A stretch of 64,000 bases of DNA from Cryptomeria japonica (taxonomy: Eukaryota > Streptophyta > Pinopsida > Cupressales > Cupressaceae): contig NC_081411.1 in NCBI RefSeq assembly GCF_030272615.1, forward strand, positions 159,380,471-159,444,470. Direction: 5' to 3'. Below, in pieces: positions 1-10,900 of this stretch. The notes under the pieces are model-generated. The model was not told where the DNA came from. It made no database searches and saw nothing but the letters and a program-made list of their open reading frames with translations. Every line of letters starts with the position of its first letter. Within the stretch, counting starts at the first letter, position 1. The position numbers and the translations under genes were made by a program.

Positions 1-66
1 TGCTAGAGGCAAGTCCATTTTGAGGTGGAGGTGGCTTGCAAGGAATGATAGGATCATGAGAGAGCT

Positions 67-1342
67 TTATGGGCATGATGGACTCTTGAGGAAAACATGG
101 AGAATTATGACAAGGGAATAAAGGGACACTTTGATCTTGACATGGAAGAGGACCATTGGATAGAGTAGGAAGGGTGTTTGACACTTCATTTTGAATAGGA
201 CCATTTGAAAAGGTGGAAGAGGCATCATGATCTTGCTTAGGAAGTGGATTAGGAATGGGATTTGGAAAGATGTTTTTCTCTTCAGATGGAAGGAGTTCCT
301 CTTGGAAGAAATGGAAAGGTATAAGGGGATCATCATGGGTTTCTAGGAAGGTAGGATCTTTTTCAACCATTGGATGGGATTGGAGAGTTTTGGTGTCTTG
401 ATCTTGATTTATGATAGGCCTTGTTTCTTGATTTTTCAGATTATCCTCTTGATATGGAGTCAATTCTAAGGAAGGGTAGTGTTTTTGATATGCATGGAGG
501 TTTCTTTGAAGGAGTTCATGTTTTTGCATGATGGGGAAGCATTTCGGATGGGACTCTCTAGAGTGGGAATGTTTGGAATTGGAGTGCATGATGGCATAGG
601 ATCTAGGATTTTTAAATCATGTGAGGAACTTGAATCAAGATTGGGATTAGCTTGGATTTCCATAGGAGATAGTCCTTGAGGGTCAACATGAAAAGTTTCA
701 TCATTAGGCTCATTGTTTGAGGAATATGGTATAGATTGTTGTTGAGAAGCCTTAGGAGATGGAGGCATCATGGAAGAGATGGAGGCTACATGTGGGCCAT
801 TGCTAGCCACAGGTTCATAATGTTGATCATGTGTAGTAATGACATCTAGTTTCTTCTTAGGTGAATTATTAGGATCTTCAATTTCAATAACACCATCAAC
901 AAGTAGGTCTTGAATTTTGTTTTAATTCCATGCACATTGAAGTCTTATGTTTGTTATGCCTATGATATGCACAATAATTACTCAAAAATTTACATCCCCA
1001 TGTGGTCTTGTTAGGCAATATGATAATATTATGCTTAAGAAGCTCTTCCAAAGCTAACTCAATAGATTGCCCCAAAGGTGTGAACTGTCTATCTAGGGGA
1101 TACTTGGAGGAAACGTCTTTTTGTCTTGGTGAAGGTGTCTTGTGATCTTTTATGAGACTTGGCTTTTGATTTTGAATTACTTTCAGTTTCATCTTATATA
1201 ATTGTTTTAGCATTTCTTGAAGTCTGGTGTTCTTGATATCATGAAATTTTATCTCAAGAGGCGTCATTGAATCTTTTTGTTGGTCTTGAATTTCATATAT
1301 TTCTCGCTTCAGATCTTGAATTTGTTGGGCCAAGGTAGCCAT
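67..1342 (-). pseudogene. Broken gag of a Tat/Athila-like Gypsy retrotransposon
   Basis: The frame opens at the ATG at 1342 (MATLAQQIQDLKREIYEIQD), a coiled-coil-like N terminus. It continues to a Cys/His stretch near residues 126-138 (YCAYHRHNKHKTSMCMELK) that resembles the C-x2-H...H-x4-C-x2-LK motif of Tat/Athila-type Gag proteins. The frame breaks at about 896-920 in a run of A residues and resumes in another frame at 810 (MASNGPHVASISSMMPPSP). That frame then runs, with a stop at 466-468 and further stops, to about position 67. The distal part is rich in Pro, Ser and Asn and has no recognised domain. The LTR and primer-binding site on the same strand at 4354-5472 fit a 5' LTR - leader - gag order, with pol and the 3' LTR beyond the left edge. 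The Gag assignment rests on one motif and context. The gene is dead in this copy. Confidence 0.6.
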
Positions 1343-4300
1343 GGAGATTTATGACAGTTTTAATTTGCAAGAATGGATTAGTTTGTAATGAAAAAGGTTG
1401 TCCTTACTTTCGTCATCTTTCTTATGAGAACTTCTGGTTCAAACAGGCATGGGCAACTTGATGTGACCGATATAGGAGGTGATGCAGAAGTCAAGATAGA
1501 ATCGGAGATAGTTTGATTAAAGAGATGTTCAAATAAAGAGATGAGGTCAAAATATGGTTTCAAGAAAGATTTATCCCGTTTAAGATGTGACCTAAGATGA
1601 TCAAGAAGATCGAGGTTTGATTTGATGATTGATTGATGAACTAATTAGGACGTGACCGACAAATCTCACAACACTACCACAAGAGTACATTATCAAGAAG
1701 TGTTTTGCTCGAGATCCAAATTTTCTCAGTTTAATTCTATGTTCGTTGTTGAAGAATAAAGATCAATGAGCTTAACAGAGACTAAGATTAGATAGACATA
1801 TTTTTGACACAAAAGTGGACAAGGTAGTTATCTCAGTAGAATTCTTGTCCTACAAAGGGTGAATCGACTTCTTTCTCTCTCTCAAGGGTTGGAGATTTAG
1901 GTTGAGAGTCATTGTAAGTGATACATACAAAATTATGGAAATAGAGCGAGATTGATCTTCCCTCCCTTATTTAAGCGATAGCTGAATGTAGATTTCTAAG
2001 CAAAAGCCCTACTTCTCAGGGGTTCTTCGTCAAATTCGTTAGATTTCCCTTGAAGGTATAACCGCATATGTCTCAGGAACACACTATGCGACAAGAAGAG
2101 TTGACGGTTGGTGTATAAAAACTTTCTCCTCTTATAGATTTGCCTAGGACTAGGACACTTCTTTTTTAGTTTAGCCTCTGGATTGAGGCTTCTTCTTCTC
2201 AACACTTGGGGATTGGACATACAAGATATTGACACTTGATCAGATATGGATACTGACTATGGCAGACAAGAGGATGTTTGGACAATGAGGACAAAAGAGG
2301 TCTGCTCTAGGATACTAACTGCTTTCGGGACTTAAGGACAGATTTTTGTACGACAAAGTATGAGACCAGAACGAGTAACTTTCAGGGTCAGACGATGGAG
2401 ATATAGATTCGTACAAGTTGTTGCTCTAACTCATACAAGGACCTTTCTTATTAGAATGACAATTTGACAATAGTGATGTTTGTCCCTACGAGTTTAAATC
2501 AGACCAGAACGATAAAGCGTTGACTTGTTGTTGGCTCGTACGACCTAGGATGAGTTTTGATAGAGTTTCGATCACTAACTTGGTTTTCAGTTTGCCTTTC
2601 AGTTACAGTTTGATGTTTCTAATTGTCTTGGGTTTTGTTTCAATTATTTTGAGGGATGAAAAGCATAGCAAATAGTAGGTGTAAAATGGTAACAAGCACA
2701 ACATGCTAACCCTATGGAAGTTGGCTGAGAAGGAAAACCTTTGCCCGCAACCTAGGTACACACCCAATAGCTAATCAGAACACGACCACTAAGTATCACG
2801 TAATGGATTCTCAACGTCGTATTAGCCGACTCCAAACACTAATGGGGCCACGATATGACGAGTAATCTTGGGGGGAAAACCAGTTATCCCCTTGCACAAA
2901 GATTATCCTCCTTTCGGAGGTGAGCCGAATAGCTTTTAACCTAAAGTTTGTAGTAAGGGTTCCATTCGGAAGGATTGCCTGACTATCGTGCAAGCACGAT
3001 TTAGATTATAAAACCTAGCAGGATGTTGAAACCATGTAGTCACGCAAGCATGATTTAGATTGCGAGGCCCTACAAGATGCTCAACATGAGACACTCCTCA
3101 TAAATGAAGCAGTGCCACCGATTATTCTGTCTCCTGGGACTTTCACCCCAGAAGCGTTTTATTATAGTGAGTTGGATTCCTAGCTTTGGCTGGACTCACT
3201 CGGGTCATTCCCTCTCATCGAGCCTTAGGGGATTCTCAGGAGGTAGGCCCTCTAAAGGTATCAACAGATCTCAAACTCTAATAGAAAAAACAAATCTCAT
3301 GGTCTGGATTTCTGATTGTCCGAATGGACAAGAGCATACTCTCCTACTCTAGATTTTTCCCAAAAATACGTAAAACAAAGTTGTTTCCCTTATAGAAATT
3401 GAAGTGTTCCTAAAAATATTAAGAAGACAGAATGTTTGTTTGTATCTCTTGAGGCAACCTACAAAACAAAGATATCAGTAGTTCGAGTTTGTAATCTTTG
3501 GCAAGCGTATGTTTAATGATTGAATTCTTTGCCAAGCGAACCTGCAAACATTAAAAGCCCAAAATTAGTTGCCAAAATAACATAAAAAAAAATCATCAAA
3601 AAAAAATTTTAGCATGCAAACTGTAAATTAAACTAATCTAACAAGAATTTTCATTCTTTATGACTATCCTAGTTATGACAGTTTTGAGAGTACTGCACTC
3701 TGACATCCATAACTTTCAAACCAAACAAAAATAGGCAAATCACTTCGACGAAAAATGTATTAAAATTGGTTTGAAACAACATATAAAAAATTTGTTTAAA
3801 TCCAACGGTTCAATAAAAATTTATACCCTCCAAACAAAGACCATTTTTTACTGTCACAAAAGAACAAGTAAAATGATAGTACTCCACTCTTTCATTCATA
3901 ACTTTCCAATGAAATTTAATTAGAGAAATCTCTCTGGTGTTAATGTAGAAAACTTGGTGTAAAACAACATATCCCAAATTTGTTTAGATCCAATGGTTCA
4001 ATAAATATTTATACCCTCCAAACAGAGACCCTTTTTTACTGTCATAGAAGAACAAGCAAAATGATAGTACTGCACTCTGTCATTCATAACTTTCGAACCA
4101 GACACAATTAAGCAAATCTCTCTAGTGAAAATACAGAAAACGTGGTTTGAAACAACATATTTAAATTTTGTTTAGATCCAACGGTTCAATAAAAAGTTAT
4201 ACCCTCCAAACAGAGACCATTTTTTACTGTCACAAAAGAACAAGCAAAAAGAAATATCTTTATTTGCAAATTTAACACATGTTTATTAGTTATAAAGACC

Positions 4301-4353
4301 AAACATCAAATATGTTCAAACAAAATTAGAAATCTTGTAGTGGCGGCTTCGAG
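1343..4353 (-). other. Untranslated leader of the Tat-like element
   Basis: About 3 kb between the primer-binding site and the gag start. No long reading frame or known domain was recognised. It contains the tandem array at 3690-4250. A long gag-distal leader is common in large Tat/Ogre-type elements; the assignment here is by position only. Confidence 0.4.
3690..4250. repeat. Three tandem units of about 185 bp
   Basis: Three diverged direct copies start near 3690, 3876 and 4063. Each contains ATAGTACTGCACTCTGTCAT or a close variant, then 'cataactttc', 'gaaacaacatat', 'gttcaataaa' and 'ataccctccaaacagagacc'. They lie in the leader of the Tat-like element. The function is unknown. Confidence 0.8.
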
Positions 4354-4370
4354 CCCCACAGTGGGTGCCA
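4354..4370 (-). other. Primer-binding site, TGGCACCCACTGTGGGG type
   Basis: On the minus strand the sequence reads TGGCACCCACTGTGGGGCTC, four bases inside the LTR end at 4375. It is close to the TGGCGCCCACCGTGGGGC primer-binding site typical of plant Tat/Ogre elements. The two differences are G to A and C to T changes, as expected from decay. Confidence 0.75.
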
Positions 4371-4374
4371 GAAA

Positions 4375-5472
4375 TGTGTGTGTGAAATTTGGAGAACCTG
4401 CAAAGGCACAAACACTTCAATAAACCATTATTTGCATGGGTTAGTTAATCAAAAACAACAAAATGAAATCCATTGCAAGTTAGCTTATTGCCTCCTAGAA
4501 AGTGCGAGTGTGGATTGCTTTCAGATTGCTAAGCTATCCAATGACTAGACTACACTCAAATAGAGGATTTTTAAATGCATGCAACTAGGCGAATGCAAGA
4601 TTAATTGATTAAGCGAAATGAGATTATCAAACTAAATGATCAAAGCTCTAAATGAAGCTAAGCTAGATTATATGCAAGAAATTGAAAAAAATGAATCTAA
4701 GCTAATGAACTAGAAGTCTAAATAAGAGAAATGAATCTAAGCTAATGAACTAGAAGTCTAAATGATTATAAGATTAAATGAAAGCTAAATGAAAACTAAG
4801 TTGATTGATGAATTAAATATGCAAAGCTTCTTCAAAATTTCCTTGATAAACTGCAACATAATATTAGCATAATAACGATGTAAAATTCTCTGATCCTAAT
4901 TGAAGAATGAGACCCTGAATTTATAGGAAAATCAAGAGGGAGACCAAAGGTCAAGATTGATCTTTAATGAATGGTCAAGATCGATTCGAAGGAAGCACAA
5001 TCCAGGTGAAATGATTTGATTGGACAATTTAATTCTATTTTGGAAAGATAAGATTGAGTTGAAATTAGCAACTCGGATTCTTTCCATTTTTCTTGGGTTC
5101 AGTCGATTTGTTTCCTTTTATTGAATTTTTGTGTTCATAATTTCCAATTTATTTTTCAAATTAATTCCTCTTTATTGATTTGTTTCCTTTTTTTGAAGAT
5201 TTATGGCAATTTTTATTTATTTATTAAATATGCAAAAGATATTTAATTAAATAAATGAGATATTTGATTTTTAAAATATTTTCTATTTTGAATTTTGAAT
5301 GTTGAATTTGATCAATTAATTATTTTATACCTTAAGAATTAATTAATCAGGCTCTCATGATTGATTTAAATTGATTATTTGATTCAAGACCTTGATGAAT
5401 TTTATTGAATTTAAGCACATTAGTCAAGATCAAGGGCTCATGGTTTTGGATGACCATTTTTAAGGTATTACA
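4375..5472 (-). repeat. 5' LTR of the minus-strand Tat-like element
   Basis: The segment starts TG and ends CA (minus strand: TGTAATACCTTAAAAATGGT ... TTTCACACACA) and is followed on the minus strand by the primer-binding site. It is 1,098 bp long and A/T-rich. The partner 3' LTR is not in the window, so both ends are inferred from the TG/CA termini and the primer-binding site. The five bases after the right end are GTTAC. Confidence 0.6.
4690..4763. repeat. Short tandem duplication inside the LTR
   Basis: A 34-bp stretch beginning AATGAATCTAAGCTAATGAA is repeated at a 40-bp interval (4690 and 4730). Confidence 0.85.
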
Positions 5473-7357
5473 GTTACAAGTTATTACATGACACCTAGTT
5501 AGGTGGAGCTATGGTTGGGCAAAAGTTACCAATAGGGTCCTGACACTAGAGTTGGCATTATGATACATTTGTCTCTCTTTACGAAACCACTGAATCCGTC
5601 ACACCTTGCACCCTAAGTACCTACAATCAACCATATTCCACACACAATTGCACCAAACCAATAGTCAAAATAAGTCGAAAAAACATAAACAATGCATTGT
5701 GTGAGTAGAAGTTCCATCCCTAATCCAGTTTACAATGAGACTAGGGAGTTTGACAAGAAAATAAAGGGGTTCCTAGGGAATGTGAGAAAATTTTGGCTGC
5801 TTTCACCACCTAATTGGTTTGCATCACTCCATTCTAACATAGATCATAAGCTTCTTGAAAGTGCGGGCATTACATGCTTCATTTTGGTGGCGTTCTTGCT
5901 ATCCATCTATTACACAGATTACCTATGGATGTAAGTTGACAGCTTCCCACTATCATCATCTTACTGTGTGCATGTTCATTTACTCTTGTTTAACATTACA
6001 ACTCAATAATCACTCACTACAAACTATTTCCCTTCCAAAATATTGCTGCAATTTACCACAAACTACTGATTGAGAAAGCATCCACTTAAGACCACAAACC
6101 ACCTTGTCCTTAACTGAAAAGCGGGCTACTCTCTTACTGTCAGTTTAGCATCACATACAGTGATTGAAGTACAATCTTCAGCTTGGCCAATAGCTATAAC
6201 TTCACTCATTCATCACCATCCCCCTTTGCCTCGCCCAACAAAAAGGCCATCTTTGAGAAGCATACTTGATCTGCAATCTTGGAGACAATCCAAAACTTGA
6301 AAACCTTCTCATCATGCATTATTTCTTCTTTACATGCATGCATGAGAAAGTTTCTTAAAAACAACATACCATCATTAACATCATCAGCAATATTGCCTTT
6401 ATTATTATGTTTACTTTCCTTAAGCAAGTCGGTAGTTGTTAATCTACACTCCAAAACATTGTCACAATAAAATCTGGAAAATAACAAAAAAAAATCTTGA
6501 AATTTATTTGTTATTAGCATATAGTAGTTCACCATCACTTATAGATCGTCCCATAGAGAGACCAATCTATGCATCAGAAGGAAGATCCACCAACATACGA
6601 TTAATTATAATCCCAAGGCTGCCACATAAATCTGTCTATAACATGCTTTCTCCAAAGCTCCCACATAAATCTGTCTATAGCATTCTTACTCTTTATTATA
6701 TCATATCAAACATTCAAACGTGCTGTTTCCATCTCATCAAGAATGACATTCTCCAAGGATTTTTATCTTTACCATATTCTTTGGTAACCAAATACTCACA
6801 GGTTCAAACTTTCAAGATTTATGCATTATAAACTTCTGCAGCACCGTTAGATATGATAACATACTGTGATACTAGAGGCAACGTGCACAAATGAAAAATT
6901 CAAAAATGAAACATTCAATCACAAATATATATAAAGATGGATTGGACTAAATAAAGAGCTAATTATTTAAACAAAAAGATACTTCCTAAATAAAGAATAG
7001 GTAGCCCATCTAGATTAGAAGCCCCATCATATCTACATAAGGCCTCAGACCCAATAATCAACTTATCCTTCATATATTAGTAGTACTTTAAAAAAGTGCT
7101 CATGTAACAAAGTTACAATATAAGTTATTTGTCTTGGCATGGTGATAACTTGATACTTCAAGGAGTTTGTCCATTGTTTGCAGAACCAGTCCAAGTCTTC
7201 GCAATTTATCTATCATTTGGTAATAGAGATGTGTATAGGCAATAATCATAACTTTCATTGTCTTCTTACTAGCTGTCACTGGATTGAAAAATCCCACTAA
7301 ATGCTGCATCTTGGGCAGACCAACCCAACCATGCATTCTAACAATGGCGTTCCACCC
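5473..7357. other. Intergenic 3' flank of the transporter gene
   Basis: No gene recognised. Short open frames (for example 5692-5934 plus, with one hydrophobic stretch, and 6206-6538 minus) resemble nothing familiar and have no supporting signals. A 19-bp direct repeat (CCACATAAATCTGTCTATA) occurs twice near 6619 and 6661. Confidence 0.4.
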
Positions 7358-7363
7358 TTTATT
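7358..7363 (-). terminator. Possible poly(A) signal of the transporter gene
   Basis: AATAAA on the minus strand, about 80 bp after the TAG stop at 7442-7444. Position and sequence fit; A/T-rich DNA makes chance occurrence likely, so this is tentative. Confidence 0.3.
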
Positions 7364-7441
7364 TTCTATCATCCATGAAGCCAAACACTGCAGGCAATGG
7401 CACTCTGTAAATTCTTATTGTATACAATAGATGCAAGTAGT

Positions 7442-7933
7442 CTATATACACTCATTAACCTTGTGCGCTGAAACCTCACTGCAGAGCTCAATATCCTTTG
7501 AAGTTTCTTCCATTTGCAAATTATTTGATAGGGAAATGCTTGGTGGTTTGATGTTTTCCACTGTACAGTCTGGTACAAGAAAAAGAAACATGAGGGGAGA
7601 CAGTCTCAAGAGGCTTCGGATAAGTACTGCCAACCAAAGTCTGCTATAGTCATCCTTTTGAACATGGAGCCACTTAAGCAGAAGTGCACCAAACCAAGAA
7701 CCACATGTATTGCCAAAGTTGGACACTGACATCAGGAAAGAAAAGACAGTGCCCTCAATACCAGTGGGGCAAAGCTGGGCAGATAATATAAGCAATGGCA
7801 TTATCTGAAGCCTGGATAGAGCATCTGATAAAGCTTCATCACCTAAAACAAAAGCTTGATCAGGAATATGCATTCTAAGATTCATCCTAGTGACAAGAAT
7901 GATGTCAAGAAGCCCAATAAATGAAGATGCTAC
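7442..7933 (-). CDS. FBT: FBT exon 6 (C-terminal part, stop)
   Basis: The acceptor is ...CCAATGCAG before GTAGCATCTTC, phase 0. The exon encodes 163 residues with about four hydrophobic segments, including MPLLILSAQLCPTGIEGTVF and LLRLSPLMFLFLVPD, then a hydrophilic tail of about 40 residues ending VNECI and TAG at 7444-7442. The CPTGIEGT...SFLMS stretch is the best-conserved C-terminal block of plant members of the family. Confidence 0.93.
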   Translation of the reverse strand, partial: VASSFIGLLDIILVTRMNLRMHIPDQAFVLGDEALSDALSRLQIMPLLILSAQLCPTGIEGTVFSFLMSVSNFGNTCGSWFGALLLKWLHVQKDDYSRLWLAVLIRSLLRLSPLMFLFLVPDCTVENIKPPSISLSNNLQMEETSKDIELCSEVSAHKVNECI

Positions 7934-10900
7934 CTGCATTGGAGATGACATGACTACTGATCAGTAATTTACATGAAATAAAGGGTGATACCCACATTTA
8001 AAATTAGAGATTCGAGCTAAAATTTCCAATTCTAACAGGAATTAGAATTATAATGGCATTCCCCAAAAGAAATGCTTCTCTAATATAGACTTAAGATGGA
8101 TTGCAACTTGAAAAACAAAATTATGTAAAAGATATGACAAAAACCTTGCAGTAAACTCAAAAGAGAAAGAAATAAATTATATTAATGTCCACAAGGGACC
8201 AAAATAGGTTAACAATGAAATGCATTATAGAAAAATTACCATATACAAAGCACTCTCATCTTGTCAATTGTTAACTCGTATGCCATTAAATATATTAAAA
8301 ATCAAATGATGTATAATTTCCCCTTTTTTCGGTGATCATCAGCAGGGTCATCTAGCCTATTTTTATTCCCGTAGACCAAAGTTGGAGTTAAGATTGCATT
8401 CATAATAAGAACATATCAGGAGCAGCGAAGTGTATACGTACTAAATCAATATGTTGATAATGATATAATCCATTTCCTGGTTCTTCACATTGAAAGACAT
8501 CCAGAGCAATTGAATAAGTTTCCTTTAACAGATATTCATTTTGATCTTATTGTCCAAGGCCTTTGGGTATAAGGATAATCATGCAGTCCGAAGAGCATTT
8601 CCATCATTGATTACCATTACATTAATGAGCAGAGGATTGCAATAAGTATATGGTTACTAACCAAATTCATTTAGACATAAGTTTTAATAGAAGAAGTCTC
8701 TTGCCGTGAAATTATAAGAAGTTAGTCTCAAAACCTTAAGGGTTAAATAAGGGAATATTACACTATCAAGATAAGTTCTATCACCCAAATTAGCTTTAGA
8801 TTCTAGAGTCAAATATTATTGTCTTCAGAATTGATAAAATTACATTTATAAATGTATTACAATTCTCATGTTAAGTTGGAATTATTGTCCTAGGACTAAA
8901 TTACAGCAAATTGCAAATGGGAGCATTACAAAAGCAACAACTCTACAAAATTTAGTGCAATTTCCTAAGGTAATCATATGATGTTCAAATCACCACCATG
9001 AACATAGACACCATCAAGGCGATGCATATCAATGAAGAAGTAGCAATTGAAGTTAAGCTTGGATAAATGAGTGTAGTTGACTACACAAGATACTTCACAA
9101 TCAATGAAATACGAGTAGTATGAACATAGGAGTTCCATCATCAATCATTCACAAAGATCTTTCATCCATCTAATTATCATCATTTAATGTGAGGATCTAA
9201 CAAGAAACCATTCAATTATGTAGAAGAAACAACACATTCCACCATATCTTCAATGAAAAGCATGTTTATTTACAAGTTTGGCAACAATTTCTGCATTCTC
9301 CTCCTACTCTACTTCTAACTGCTTGTTATCTGCTACTCTTCTACTAAATAAAATATTCACTATTAAACTTTGCAAATGAAGAAGTGGAGCCTTATATAGT
9401 GCTCTCATTACAATAAGTGGCTCAGATTAATTCACAATCAATGGCCACGATTACAAGATAGAAACCCTAATTAGGTTTTGTTACACCCATTACAAAGCAT
9501 TTAATGTTTGACCAATGATAAAATTACAGTTTATGGGACATATGTCCTTTGAATTTCCGACCAATAAATTGTGAAGGTAGGTACATTGAACTTTGTGTCC
9601 ACATGTGGTAGTTATCTCTTGGTTGGATGAGTCAGGTGCATTGAATCTAGACGCCTTGTCTTGGAATGATGTGATTGGATAAGTGATGACAGGGCGCCAC
9701 CTCAACTTGTTCCTTGTAACTCATCACAAATGTAGGTGATTAATGCAAATCTCTTGACACTCAACATTTCTAAGCTCAATCATGAATGAGATGAAGGTAG
9801 GAGATATTCCCAAACTGTATCCTTTTTGGGGATCAATCTTTCTAACTTTGATTAACTCTTCTGGAATTATCTCCCTGATGTACTAGCAATAATTCTTAGA
9901 TTTCTGGAGGAGATTCAAGATTGTGAAAAAAATTTCTTTAGCACGTGCTTGCTCTTGTGAATCTTCTGCTTCCTTGATCTCTTCTATGTGGAGAGATCTC
10001 TCTCTTCATAAAGAAAGCTGATATCTTCACGTTGCACATACCTCCTTAGCTTGAAGTGAAGTATATGTGTTGACTTCCTTTGATGCTATGCCCTGCACTT
10101 GCTTTATAGTGTCTTTGCTTGATGTTGCTAATGCATTGGTCATACTCTTTTACTCCTTGAATTACCTTCTCATTTGTCTTTGCTTTGAGCATGTTGATGT
10201 TGATGCTTGAGTCCTCCCTAGCAAATTCGATGTTGTGAAGCAACTTATCTTGGATACTTAATCATCCCAATGTTGCAAAGTCTTCTTTGTCTTCTCACGT
10301 CCTTAAGCTTGAACACCACGAGCTGATCTCTTGCATGTCCTTATCTCCCTTAAGTGATGAATTTCCTCCTCCCTTTGCCTTCATAACCTGAAAAGTAAAT
10401 AAACCTTGATCAAGATATAGAAGAGAACAACTTTGTTCTTCAAATCAGAAATGAATTCCCCTTGTTTAATCTCTAATTTTCACCTTTCAAGGTCTGATTC
10501 ACTGATGTTCTAAAGTTTGATTTGTCATATTTTCAGTCTGAGACTTCACTTTTTATGTCTAATTTTTCACTGTTTCTGATTTTGTGACTTGATTCCTATC
10601 TAAACACATGCAGGGTTGGACTTTTTAGAGGTCACTGGAAGTGACTTAGAACAGGTTGGACTTTTAGGTGTGTATGGAAGTTCGAGTTTTCAAAGGGTTA
10701 CTTACTGGAAGTGACACTAGGCAGGTCGGAGATTTGAGGAGTCACTAATAGTGACATCCCCCTTCTCAAATCACTGGCATCCCTCATCAACTTGATCACT
10801 TGCAAGTTGAAACATTGAAATCATTCCAATCTCCAATAGTACAAACACATTTTCAAGTCCTTGGGCAGGATTTTGAATGTCATGGATACTAACTTGTAGC

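Noticed and set aside
5692-5934. 80-residue frame with a hydrophobic segment
   Set aside because: No homology recognised, no promoter or splice signal, length expected by chance in this much sequence.
7100-7578. Open frames overlapping the end of the transporter gene
   Set aside because: They are out of frame with exon 6 or lie in the probable 3' untranslated region and have no known domain.
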